13,628 nucleotides of DNA from JANLQX01 sp043775075 (GTDB taxonomy: Bacteria; Actinomycetota; Acidimicrobiia; Acidimicrobiales; JANYDT01), in NCBI GenBank assembly GCA_043775075.1, contig JAYVSS010000024.1, positions 1 to 13,628 on the forward strand. The letters are read 5' to 3'. This document shows positions 1 through 6,753 of this stretch, piece after piece. The translations under genes and the position numbers were made by a program. Under the pieces are notes generated by a model. It was not told the DNA's origin. It searched no databases and saw nothing but the letters and a program-made list of their open reading frames with translations. Every line of letters begins with the position of its first letter. The stretch's first letter is position 1.

Positions 1-2
1 GA

Positions 3-116
3 CTTGATGGCGGCCGCACGACCGCAGTACATCATGTCGTCGTGCCGGCGCTGGTCGTGCGGCGAACGAGCGGGCCCCCCGTCTCGTCTTCGTGCGAGCC
101 CAAGGTGGCGTCATGA
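3..116 (+). CDS. C-terminal tail of a probable LacI-family transcriptional regulator (partial)
   Basis: An open frame enters from the left edge and ends with TGA at 114-116. It gives 37 residues and contains VVVPALVVRRTSGPP, which resembles the end of LacI/GalR regulators, where a last strand reads roughly 'P..LVVR.ST.PP' (known from the family). The stop overlaps the next gene's ATG (113-115) as ATGA, the usual sign of a co-transcribed, translationally coupled pair. The DNA-binding and sugar-binding domains lie outside the window. The short C-terminal motif is the only homology evidence, so the family call is tentative; the frame itself is well supported by the overlap. If correct, the protein is likely to sense a sugar or sugar derivative and to control the dehydrogenase that follows. 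Confidence 0.55.
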   Translation, partial: LDGGRTTAVHHVVVPALVVRRTSGPPVSSSCEPKVAS

Positions 117-1216
117 CGGTACGCGTCGGTGTGCTCGGAACGAGTTGGTGGGCCGACTCGATGTATCTCCCGGCGTTGACCTCTCACCCCGACGCCGACC
201 TGGTCGGCGTCTGCGGACGTACGGCTGCGACCGCCCAGGCGCTGGCGACCCAGTGGGAGATCCCGTGGGCGTCGACCGATAGCGACGAGTTTCTCGACCC
301 GCAGCGGCTCGACGCAGTTGTCATCGCCACGTCCAACGACAGTCACGAAGCACTCACCCTGACCGCACTCGACCGCGGACTGCACGTCCTGTGCGAGAAG
401 CCGATCGCCACGAGCGTTGAGGCGGCGGAGCGCATGGCGACGCGGGCCGCCGAGAAGGGGGCGATCACACTCGTCCCGTTCACGTACCGGTACATGCCGA
501 CGAACCAGTACGTCAAGCGGCTGATCGACGATGGGTTCGTGGGCCAAGCGTTTCATCTCAACATGCGATACTTCACCGGCTTTGCGCGCTCCGGCGAGTA
601 CAGCTGGCGCTTCGATTCCGAACTCGCCGGGTCTGGAGTGCTCGGCGACCTCGGAAGCCATTGGCTCCACATTGCCCGCTGGCTGCTGGGAGAAGTCGCC
701 GAGATCGGATGCATCACCTCGAGCTTCATCAAGCGGGGGCCACGTCCGGACGGAACGGACTACGACCGCGGCGAAGATTCGGCACAGATCACGGTCCGCT
801 TCGAAAACGGTGCCTACGGGACACTGCAGGTGAGCGCGGTGTGTTGGGAAGGCACCGACTTCAACCAGACTCATCACCTCGACCTGCATGGCTCGGATGG
901 GACGGTCTACGCGTACAACGACTGGTCGACGGTGCAGGAGGTACGAGGTGTGCGAGCAAACGCTCCGGGACCCGCAGCGGTCATGCCGATCCCCGACGAG
1001 ATCTGGGGACACGCTCGTCGCGATCGGGTGCACGACACGTACCGTGATGTGTTCCGCGGTGGCGGCGCCATGATCGGCGACTGGGTTGACGCCGTCCGCG
1101 ACGGAGTGGCGTGTTCGCCCGATCTCCGCGAGGGCGCTCGCGTGCAGTTCCTCCTCGACCTCGCCCTGCAGAGCGCGGCGTCCGACGGACGCCTCCTCAA
1201 CGCCCGGGGTGAGTAA
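113..1216 (+). CDS. Gfo/Idh/MocA-family NAD(P)-dependent dehydrogenase
   Basis: This 367-residue cytosolic oxidoreductase is of the Gfo/Idh/MocA family, which oxidises sugar or cyclitol hydroxyls with NAD(P). The N-terminal Rossmann fold opens with VGVLGTSWWADS (about residues 5-16), a variant of the GxGxxG loop. The family EKP motif is at 95-97 (CEKPIAT), and GDLGSHWLH (178-186) supplies the Asp and His of the usual D-x3-H catalytic pair. ATG at 113 is preferred over GTG at 92 because AAGGTGG lies just upstream at 102-108, the ATG overlaps the previous stop, and the Rossmann strand then starts at once. It converges with the transaldolase gene. The sequence is only generally related to the other two Gfo/Idh proteins in the window, so it probably acts on a different substrate or position. 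The substrate cannot be read from sequence. Confidence 0.9.
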   Translation: MTVRVGVLGTSWWADSMYLPALTSHPDADLVGVCGRTAATAQALATQWEIPWASTDSDEFLDPQRLDAVVIATSNDSHEALTLTALDRGLHVLCEKPIATSVEAAERMATRAAEKGAITLVPFTYRYMPTNQYVKRLIDDGFVGQAFHLNMRYFTGFARSGEYSWRFDSELAGSGVLGDLGSHWLHIARWLLGEVAEIGCITSSFIKRGPRPDGTDYDRGEDSAQITVRFENGAYGTLQVSAVCWEGTDFNQTHHLDLHGSDGTVYAYNDWSTVQEVRGVRANAPGPAAVMPIPDEIWGHARRDRVHDTYRDVFRGGGAMIGDWVDAVRDGVACSPDLREGARVQFLLDLALQSAASDGRLLNARGE

Positions 1217-1287
1217 GCGCAAGGCGATGGACCGTCAGCGTGCCGCAACGGGTACGCGCTGCGACCGTAAGCGCGCAGGACAGTGCA

Positions 1288-2403
1288 TCATCGGCGCACG
1301 TCGGGATCAGGGAGCATAACGTCGCGGATCACCCCGACGAACTCGTACCACGCGGCAATGAACGAACGCAGCGTGCGCACGACGGGCCCGAACGTGTCGA
1401 ACTCGGCGATGCTCATGCCGTCAGGCTCGTAGGCGCGTTCGAAGTCCGGGAACTTCCGGAGCTCTCGCACGATCGCCGGGTCCACGGGCCGGTCGATGCG
1501 GGCTTCCGGACGATGGCCCGACTGATTTGCTTTCACCTGCCAGTCCCGGGGCATCGTGAGCACCATGTCGCCGCCGATGAGCTCAGTCCAGTGGCCGAGA
1601 TGGCGGTAGGCGGCGGCCAGCAGCTTCGTGCGGTAACCCCGCTCGTTGAAGAGCGTGAGGGCCCGCTTCGCACACGCGATGCCGGCCCAGTCGAGTGCCT
1701 CGGGCGCCGCGTCGATGCCGTCGCGCTTCGCCAGGACGCGGAGCCAGTCATCCAGGCGGCCGATCATCATCGTGGCCGCAGGCGCCATGTGCGCGGTGTC
1801 GAGCCCCGCAGCGTCACGGCGGTGAAGGCCCCGCTCGATGGCCTCGGCGATGGCGAGCACCTGGGGGACACAGAAGCTGACTGTGACGTTGAGGTTCACG
1901 CCTTGGAACGTGGCATCCTCAATGGCGGCGATGCCGGCCGAAGTGGCGGGCAGTTTCACCTGCATGTTCGGGCCGAGCTGGGCGAGCTCGACCGCCTGCA
2001 CGAGCATCGCCGCACGGTCGTTGTGCAAGGTCGGGTCGGTCTGCACAGAGAGCCGCCCCCATGTGCGATCGTTTGCTTCGAAGACGGGCAGCATCAGCTG
2101 GGCGCCGCGGGCGCCCATCTCGGTGTACAGCTGCCAAGCAATCGACCGCTCGTTATCACCGGCCCGAGCACGGACGATCTCGGCGGCTCGCGGCAACCAT
2201 CGATCGGCCTCCTCCCGCAGGACCGAGAGGCAAATGACGGGGTTGCTCGTCGCGCCGGTCGCCCCGCGCTCGATGGCATACGCCAGATCCGCGGATGCGC
2301 ATGAGTCGTTGAAGTAACGAGTCGGCGTCGTCTCGGTCATCACCTTGAGCGGTGATGCGGCTGCCGGGGGATCGACCGCAATCGCGGTAGCCGGGTCCGT
2401 CAT
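1288..2403 (-). CDS. Transaldolase-family protein
   Basis: This 371-residue protein belongs to the class I (Schiff-base) transaldolase family. Visible family landmarks are YFNDSCASADL near residue 30, ATSNPVI (51-57, matching the TSNP signature), QVKLPAT (148-154) with the likely Schiff-base lysine K150, and GVNLNVTVSF (168-177). The length fits bacterial transaldolases. The ATG at 2403-2401 overlaps the iolD stop as ATGA, so it is translated with iolD. A second ATG at codon 22 is possible, since the first 20 residues are Ala/Pro-rich and probably disordered. Transaldolase normally transfers dihydroxyacetone between sugar phosphates. Its tight coupling to iolD suggests a role on an inositol-pathway intermediate, perhaps in place of the DKGP aldolase IolJ, which is not in the window; that is inference. 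Ordinary pentose phosphate transaldolase is the alternative. Confidence 0.88.
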   Translation of the reverse strand: MTDPATAIAVDPPAAASPLKVMTETTPTRYFNDSCASADLAYAIERGATGATSNPVICLSVLREEADRWLPRAAEIVRARAGDNERSIAWQLYTEMGARGAQLMLPVFEANDRTWGRLSVQTDPTLHNDRAAMLVQAVELAQLGPNMQVKLPATSAGIAAIEDATFQGVNLNVTVSFCVPQVLAIAEAIERGLHRRDAAGLDTAHMAPAATMMIGRLDDWLRVLAKRDGIDAAPEALDWAGIACAKRALTLFNERGYRTKLLAAAYRHLGHWTELIGGDMVLTMPRDWQVKANQSGHRPEARIDRPVDPAIVRELRKFPDFERAYEPDGMSIAEFDTFGPVVRTLRSFIAAWYEFVGVIRDVMLPDPDVRR

Positions 2404-4268
2404 CGATCAGTCCTCTGCGCTCGTCGGCCGTCATCCATCGCTCTTCGTGCTGAGGTGACGCCCGCCCGGCTGCTCACCTCGGGCACACCGACCTCCCAGA
2501 AGGCACCACCTCCGGTCCAGGTGTCCGGCTCGGTCTCGATGCAGACCACCGTCGTTCGGGTGTTCGTACGTGCGCGTACGAGCGCGTCCCGAAGGGAGTC
2601 GATTGTTGTGACCCGCTCCACTGCTGCTCCCATCGCTGCGGCGTGCATCGCGAAGTCGACGGAAAACGGCTCGACGACGTTGGAGTCGGCGATAAGGTTG
2701 TTGAAGCTTGCCCCGCCCTGCGCTCGCTGCAGCCGATCGATGACTGCGAACCCGCCGTTGTTGCACACGATCACGATCATCTTGTGGCCCGAGAGCACGG
2801 ACGAGTAAATGTCGCTGTTCATCATCAGGTACGAGCCGTCGCCGACGAACACGTAGGTCTCCCCATCGACGTGATGGTCGTGACGGGCCATCGCTGCGCC
2901 CCAGCCGCCCGAGATCTCGTAGCCCATGCAGCTAAACCCGTACTCGCAGTCGAAGCTGTGCACCGAGCGCGATCGCCAGCCGTTGTTGAGTTCGCCAGGG
3001 AAGCCGCCGGCGGCGGTCAACGCGAGATCGTTCGGCTTTGCCTGCGCCCATGTCGCAGCGACGACCTGCGCGTAACTCGGCTTGCCTGCCGGCGTAGGGG
3101 CGGAAGGGTCGCCGATGGCGTCGAGGTAGTCGCGGAAGCCACGGATCTCGTCGGCCACTCGAGCGGTCCACGAAGCGGCCGCTCGATAGTCACCTAGTCG
3201 TGAGCCGAGCTCGGCCAGCGTCGCCTGCGCGTCGCCCACAACGGCGAGGCTGCGGTGCTTATGGGCATCGAAACGGTTCACGTTCAGCCCGATAATCGGC
3301 GTGTGCGCACCGAACACCGTCCACGAGCCTGTGGTGAAGTCTTGCAGGCGCGTGCCGACGGCGAGGATCACGTCTGCGTCTGCGGCGAGGTTGTTCGCGG
3401 CCTCACATCCGGTCACCCCGATCGGTCCGACGTAACCAGGATGATCGTGGATGAGGCACGACTTGCCCGCCACGGTCTCGACCACCGGAACGCCGTGCGT
3501 CGTTGCGAAGCGGGCCAGTTCGTCTTCGGCGAGCGACCAATGGACACCACCGCCGGCGATGATCAAAGGACGTTGCGCCTTCGCCAGCAGAGCGACGGCA
3601 GCGTCTATCTGGTCGAGCGATGCCCGCGGTCGAGCGACGGTGTGCACGACCGGTTCGAACAGCGTTACCGGGTAGTCGAACGCGGCAGCTTGCACATCCT
3701 GCGGCAGAGCGAGGAACGCCGGTCCGCAGCTGGCCGGATCGAGCATCGTTTGCACCGCAGCGGGAAGCGCGCTTATGAGCTGGCCGGGATGCGAGATACG
3801 GTCCCAGAAGCGCACGACGGACCGGAACGCGTCGTTGACAGTCGTCGAGGGTGCGCCTTCGTGCTCGACCTGTTGAAGCACCGGGTCGGGCATGCGGGAT
3901 TGGAACGTGTCGCCACTGAGCAGGAGCACCGGCAGGCGGTCCGCCATCGCCACGCCGGCTGCCGTGACCATGTTGAGGGCACCCGGGCCGATCGACGATG
4001 TCGCCACCATGATCTGGCGGCGGCGCATCGCCTTGGCGTAGGCGATCGCGGCTAAGGCCATGCCCTGCTCGTTTTGCCCGCGCCACGTTGTGATGCGATC
4101 GCGATGCTGCTCGAGCGAGTGGCCGAGACACGTGACGTTGCCGTGCCCGAAGATGGCGAAGACGCCCGGGAACAGCGGGACCTCTTCACCATCGATGATC
4201 GTTCGCTGCGCGATCAGGTACTGAACTAGTGCATCGGCAACGGTGAGACGAACGGTTTCCGGAGCCAT
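2400..4268 (-). CDS. iolD: 3D-(3,5/4)-trihydroxycyclohexane-1,2-dione hydrolase (ThDP-dependent)
   Basis: This 622-residue thiamine-diphosphate enzyme opens the cyclohexanedione ring made from inositol, giving 5-deoxy-glucuronate. The N-terminal Pyr domain has IFGHGNVTCLGHSLE (39-53) and RGQNEQGMA, with E68 as the expected ThDP-activating glutamate, then SSIGPGALNMVTAA. The central domain (about 215-360) has the FAD/NAD-like fold of this superfamily. The C-terminal PP domain has GDGSY (476-480) followed after about 23 residues by CNNGG (502-506), the ThDP/Mg motif. The FGHGNVTC and QNEQGMA blocks and the length are typical of IolD rather than of acetolactate synthase. The ATG at 4268 has only a weak ribosome-binding site (GGTTGAG) and sits 3 nt after the stop of the iolE remnant, so translation is probably coupled. 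Its stop overlaps the transaldolase start. Confidence 0.93.
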   Translation of the reverse strand: MAPETVRLTVADALVQYLIAQRTIIDGEEVPLFPGVFAIFGHGNVTCLGHSLEQHRDRITTWRGQNEQGMALAAIAYAKAMRRRQIMVATSSIGPGALNMVTAAGVAMADRLPVLLLSGDTFQSRMPDPVLQQVEHEGAPSTTVNDAFRSVVRFWDRISHPGQLISALPAAVQTMLDPASCGPAFLALPQDVQAAAFDYPVTLFEPVVHTVARPRASLDQIDAAVALLAKAQRPLIIAGGGVHWSLAEDELARFATTHGVPVVETVAGKSCLIHDHPGYVGPIGVTGCEAANNLAADADVILAVGTRLQDFTTGSWTVFGAHTPIIGLNVNRFDAHKHRSLAVVGDAQATLAELGSRLGDYRAAASWTARVADEIRGFRDYLDAIGDPSAPTPAGKPSYAQVVAATWAQAKPNDLALTAAGGFPGELNNGWRSRSVHSFDCEYGFSCMGYEISGGWGAAMARHDHHVDGETYVFVGDGSYLMMNSDIYSSVLSGHKMIVIVCNNGGFAVIDRLQRAQGGASFNNLIADSNVVEPFSVDFAMHAAAMGAAVERVTTIDSLRDALVRARTNTRTTVVCIETEPDTWTGGGAFWEVGVPEVSSRAGVTSARRAMDDGRRAQRTDR

Positions 4269-4271
4269 GGC

Positions 4272-4412
4272 TCAACCGGCCGTCTCTACACGTGTGTTCA
4301 CGGGTTCATGCAGAACCGGCGAGACGCCACGATCGGCGACAACCTGATCGACCTCGGCCCACCCTGGTACTTCACAGACCCCACGGGATATTGGCGAACC
4401 AGTGATCTTCAC
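4272..4412 (-). pseudogene. iolE: Internally deleted remnant of an inosose dehydratase (IolE-type) gene
   Basis: GTG at 4412-4410 follows a perfect AAAGGAGGTGA and opens a 46-residue frame ending in TGA at 4274-4272. It begins VKITGSPISRGVCEVPGW, which closely matches the start of actinobacterial IolE-type TIM-barrel dehydratases (recalled pattern: ...I.GAPISWGVCEVPGWG). It then jumps to AEVDQVVADRGVSPVLHEP and VNTRVETAG, matching a segment from the middle of the same family (recalled pattern: ...ERGLTAVLHPHVGT.VET...). Roughly a hundred residues between them and the whole C-terminal half are missing, and the conserved Trp of ISWGVCE is Arg. A full IolE is near 290-300 residues, so this cannot be an active dehydratase. 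It lies directly before iolD, where iolE often sits. What remains may be kept because it carries the ribosome-binding site and coupling for iolD. Family patterns are from memory, not from a search. Confidence 0.75.
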
Positions 4413-4417
4413 TTTAG

Positions 4418-4428
4418 TCACCTCCTTT
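4418..4428 (-). promoter_or_regulatory. Near-perfect Shine-Dalgarno before the iolE remnant
   Basis: AAAGGAGGTGA matches the 16S rRNA 3' end over 11 nt, with 8 nt between AGGAGG and the GTG at 4412. It is the strongest ribosome-binding site seen in the window, yet it drives only a 46-codon remnant. This fixes the start of the remnant and implies that ribosomes are delivered to iolD by termination/reinitiation at 4274-4266. Confidence 0.8.
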
Positions 4429-4442
4429 GTCATGACATTCTA
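4426..4442 (-). promoter_or_regulatory. Candidate -10 box and GntR-type operator before the iolE remnant/iolD
   Basis: Read on the minus strand, TAGAAT (4442-4437) is a plausible -10 element. It runs directly into TGTCATGACAAA (4437-4426), whose first ten bases are a perfect palindrome (TGTCATGACA). A near-identical TGTGATGACAAT lies before the divergent dehydrogenase operon at 5332-5343, which supports a shared operator, most simply for the GntR protein encoded next to it. No convincing -35 is visible at the proper distance, so the promoter call is weak. The palindrome is seen directly; the regulator assignment is inferred. Confidence 0.45.
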
Positions 4443-4482
4443 ATCACTACGGCGAGAACGATGCACGTTGGCCGAAAAGGGC

Positions 4483-5223
4483 TCAGTTGTCGACCACCGT
4501 CGTCTCGATCGAGTAGTTCGCCGCGTCGTAGGCATGGATGCCGAGCTCAACCGTGCGGCCGAGGTCGTCCTGCATGATCTGGCGCATCGTGAGCAGCGCT
4601 GCCCCTTCATCAACGCCGAGGACATTTGCGTCCGCCTTCGTGGCCGCCCGTGCGCCGATCACCTGCTTGGCGATGCGCGGCCGCACACCACGGGACCGGA
4701 GCACTTCGTACAGCCCTGCGTGTTCGAGCTGCGCGGTCGTGATATCGCCGGCGGCATCGAGCAGCAAGTAGTTCCGAAGTAACGCCAGCGGGTTGCGGCC
4801 GGCGAAGCGCTGACGTTCGAGGTAAACGACGTTGGTTCCTTTCGGGAGCCCAAGGTCCTTCGCAACCTCCTTGTCCGCTTTCACGATCTCGTGACGCACG
4901 ATAATCGTGCGCGGCGCCCGCCCCTGCTCGAAAAGGTCGTCGTATAAGCTGGACAATCTCATCGGGCGCCGAAGTTGCGCATTCACCACCTGGGTGCCTA
5001 CGCCTCGGCGGCGCACCAGCACGCCGCCGTCGACCAGCTCTTGAATTGCTCGCCGAACCGTCGGTCGCGAGACCCGCCAGAGTTCGGCGAGAGACAGCTC
5101 GTTGTCAAGGAAGTCGCCTTTCGCAACCTCGCCACGGGCGATCGCCGCTTCCAGCTCTTTCACCAGTTGGTGGTAGAGCGGCACGGGGCTCGAGCGGTCG
5201 AGGTTCACGAGCAGTTCAGTCAC
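4483..5223 (-). CDS. GntR-family (HutC/UTRA) transcriptional regulator
   Basis: This 246-residue DNA-binding regulator has a winged helix-turn-helix at residues 14-80: PVPLYHQLVKELEAAI, then the recognition helix region LWRVSRPTVRRAIQELV, then the wing GVLVRRRGVGTQV. A UTRA ligand-binding domain follows at about 90-242 (VYLERQRF, LLRNYLLLD, LGIHAYDAANYSIE). This is the standard HutC-type arrangement and length; such proteins usually repress and are released by a pathway metabolite. The start is GTG at 5223 with only a weak upstream AGGG. It lies upstream of the iolE remnant, iolD and the transaldolase gene on the same strand, with a 70-nt gap to the remnant, and is divergent from the dehydrogenase operon, so control of both is likely. 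The inducer is unknown; an inositol-derived compound is the simplest guess. Confidence 0.92.
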   Translation of the reverse strand: MTELLVNLDRSSPVPLYHQLVKELEAAIARGEVAKGDFLDNELSLAELWRVSRPTVRRAIQELVDGGVLVRRRGVGTQVVNAQLRRPMRLSSLYDDLFEQGRAPRTIIVRHEIVKADKEVAKDLGLPKGTNVVYLERQRFAGRNPLALLRNYLLLDAAGDITTAQLEHAGLYEVLRSRGVRPRIAKQVIGARAATKADANVLGVDEGAALLTMRQIMQDDLGRTVELGIHAYDAANYSIETTVVDN

Positions 5224-5331
5224 GCTGCCCTACGACTCCATCCCAACCGGGCTTCACGGAACAGCGCATAGCAATAATCTTCGCACGAATCGTCACAACC
5301 GGATCAACTGGAAGCAGTCAGGAGATGATGA

Positions 5332-5343
5332 TGTGATGACAAT
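5332..5343 (+). promoter_or_regulatory. Candidate GntR operator upstream of the dehydrogenase operon
   Basis: TGTGATGACAAT differs at two of twelve bases from TGTCATGACAAA in front of iolD. It lies between gntR and the plus-strand operon, about 170 nt before the translation start at 5509. Position and similarity suggest the same regulator acts on both transcripts. One partner is a perfect palindrome and this one is not, so it may be the weaker site. Confidence 0.4.
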
Positions 5344-5493
5344 CCGTTGACCTTTCTAGGATCGGTCGACCCTCCAAGGCGTGACTGAGCTGAACCTCGG
5401 GAGGAACCCATCACCATGGTCGGCGTCAGAGTTCGTCGTGCGGGTAGGATTGTCAGAACATTCGGTCATTCGCGTCAAGGTGCGAGACAAGCG

Positions 5494-5499
5494 AGGAGG
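5494..5499 (+). promoter_or_regulatory. Shine-Dalgarno that decides the start of the second Gfo/Idh dehydrogenase
   Basis: A perfect AGGAGG is followed by 9 nt and then GTG at 5509. That start puts the conserved Rossmann strand (IGIGVIGFGWMG) right at the N-terminus, as in the family. This favours 5509 over the longer in-frame ATG at 5416. Confidence 0.7.
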
Positions 5500-5508
5500 C
5501 ACACCCAG

Positions 5509-6684
5509 GTGAAACCCATACGGATCGGTATCGGCGTCATCGGGTTCGGGTGGATGGGCCAGGCCCATAGCCGCGGTTGTCGACGTGCACCCGCGCATTT
5601 CGTCTCCCGGAGCTACGAACCGAACCTCGTTGTCGTCTCCGACACTGTCGAGGCGCGACGCGTGGACGCACTGGCGTCGTTCGGATTCGAGCGGGCAACA
5701 GCGGACTGGCGCCTCGTCGTGACCGATCCAGCCGTCGATGTCGTGTTCGTAACTGCACCGAACATGCTTCACGTCGAGCTCATTGAGGCCTGCGCGGCGG
5801 CCGGTAAGCATGTGTTTTGCGAGAAGCCTGTCGGCGGAACACCGGCGCAGACCGTAACCGCCGAGCGGGCCGCCCGAGCCGCTGGACTGATAACGGGCGT
5901 CGGCTACAACTACCGATGGGCACCGCTCGTACAGTACGCCCGTCAGATGATCGCTGCCGGCGAGATCGGCGAGATCACCAACTACCGCGGTCAGTTCCTC
6001 TCGATGTACGGTTCTGACCCGCTGGGGTTGCTGTCGTGGCGGTTCCTCGTCGACCAGGCCGGGCATGGCGTCTCGACCGACATCTTGAGTCACAGCGTCG
6101 ACCTCGCGCATTCACTTGTCGGGCCGATCACGCGGGTGGTTGGCACGATGGAGACGTTCATCCGAGAACGTCCGCTCCCTATGGCCGGCGGAACGCACTA
6201 TGACCGTGGCGGGCCCGACGATCCGAAAGGGGCGGTAACGAACGAGGATTATGTCGCCATGCTGTGCGAGTTCGCCAATGGTGCACGGGGCTCGTTTGAG
6301 GCATCACGGTCGATGGTCGGTCCGGAGTCGCGCAACGCCTTCGAGGTGTTCGGCACCAAGGGATCGATCAGCTGGAACTTCGAGCGGATGAACGAGCTCC
6401 AGGTCTATCTGAGCGCCGACCACAAGCACACGGGCTACGTAACCGTCTACGGCGGCGAGCGGTTCCCGCACCACGGCGCGTTCGTTCCCGGCATGGCGAA
6501 CGGCATCGGCTTTGAAGACCTGATCTGCATCGAGGACCACGAATACCTCGAATCTGTGGCCCTTGGACGCCCACACGTTCCGGGCTTCTCCGAGGCGCTC
6601 GACTTTGTCGCCGTGCAGGAAGCGCTGCTCACCAGTTGCCGCACGGGCGCTTGGCAGCCCGTCGTCTCGCTCCGTCAGGTATGA
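5509..6684 (+). CDS. Gfo/Idh/MocA-family dehydrogenase (inositol/sugar type)
   Basis: This 391-residue NAD(P)-dependent oxidoreductase starts at GTG 5509. The Rossmann loop is GFGWMG (12-17), the family CEKP is at 104-107, and GYNYRWAP (132-139) forms the typical strand after the nucleotide domain. STDILSHSVDLAHSLVG contains D191 and H195 as the probable D-x3-H catalytic pair. The general look (FGW/FGFMGKAHS start, 'DPLGLLSWRF' loop, 'FEDLICIEDHEYL' near the C-terminus) is like levoglucosan/ketosugar dehydrogenases and the scyllo-inositol dehydrogenase branch rather than IolG. It is the first gene of a plus-strand operon with iolG, 69 nt apart, and an SDR gene. It could oxidise a second inositol isomer or a methylated or glycosylated cyclitol. 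Family certain, substrate not. Confidence 0.9.
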   Translation: MKPIRIGIGVIGFGWMGQAHSRGCRRAPAHFVSRSYEPNLVVVSDTVEARRVDALASFGFERATADWRLVVTDPAVDVVFVTAPNMLHVELIEACAAAGKHVFCEKPVGGTPAQTVTAERAARAAGLITGVGYNYRWAPLVQYARQMIAAGEIGEITNYRGQFLSMYGSDPLGLLSWRFLVDQAGHGVSTDILSHSVDLAHSLVGPITRVVGTMETFIRERPLPMAGGTHYDRGGPDDPKGAVTNEDYVAMLCEFANGARGSFEASRSMVGPESRNAFEVFGTKGSISWNFERMNELQVYLSADHKHTGYVTVYGGERFPHHGAFVPGMANGIGFEDLICIEDHEYLESVALGRPHVPGFSEALDFVAVQEALLTSCRTGAWQPVVSLRQV

Positions 6685-6743
6685 GCCCGAGATGGAACAG
6701 CATGGGCGGAAGCACAAACTTCATTCGGACCGTTATCTAAACT

Positions 6744-6748
6744 GGAGG
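6744..6748 (+). promoter_or_regulatory. Shine-Dalgarno of iolG
   Basis: GGAGG lies 5 nt before the ATG at 6754, within the 69-nt gap after the upstream dehydrogenase. It confirms the iolG start. No promoter or terminator is evident in the gap, so the two genes are likely co-transcribed. Confidence 0.7.
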
Positions 6749-6753
6749 CAGGC

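Larger units (their letters stand above)
5224..5508. promoter_or_regulatory. Divergent regulatory region between gntR and the dehydrogenase operon
   Basis: This spacer must hold the gntR promoter on the minus strand and the dehydrogenase-operon promoter on the plus strand. It contains a GATGATGATG tract (5323-5332), the candidate operator at 5332-5343, TTGACC at 5347-5352 and TAGGAT at 5357-5362. The last two boxes are not spaced as a standard -35/-10 pair. A second ribosome-binding-like GGGAGGA (5399-5405) precedes an ATG at 5416 that is in frame with the dehydrogenase; the Arg-rich 31 residues it would add look unlike the family. No gene or terminator is evident. Confidence 0.5.

Noticed and set aside
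32..1222. Long minus-strand open frame opposite the first dehydrogenase
   Set aside because: It is the antisense shadow of a well-supported Gfo/Idh gene, a common effect of high GC codon use.
1217..1287. Possible bidirectional terminator between the convergent dehydrogenase and transaldolase genes
   Set aside because: Only imperfect CAGCG...CGCTG pairing and no T-run on either strand.
5347..5362. TTGACC and TAGGAT as a plus-strand promoter
   Set aside because: They are only 4 bp apart, so they cannot form one -35/-10 pair, and neither has a good partner at 16-18 bp.
5416..5508. 31-residue N-terminal extension of the second dehydrogenase from ATG 5416
   Set aside because: Although a GGGAGGA precedes it, the added residues are Arg-rich and unlike the family, and a perfect AGGAGG sits 9 nt before GTG 5509.
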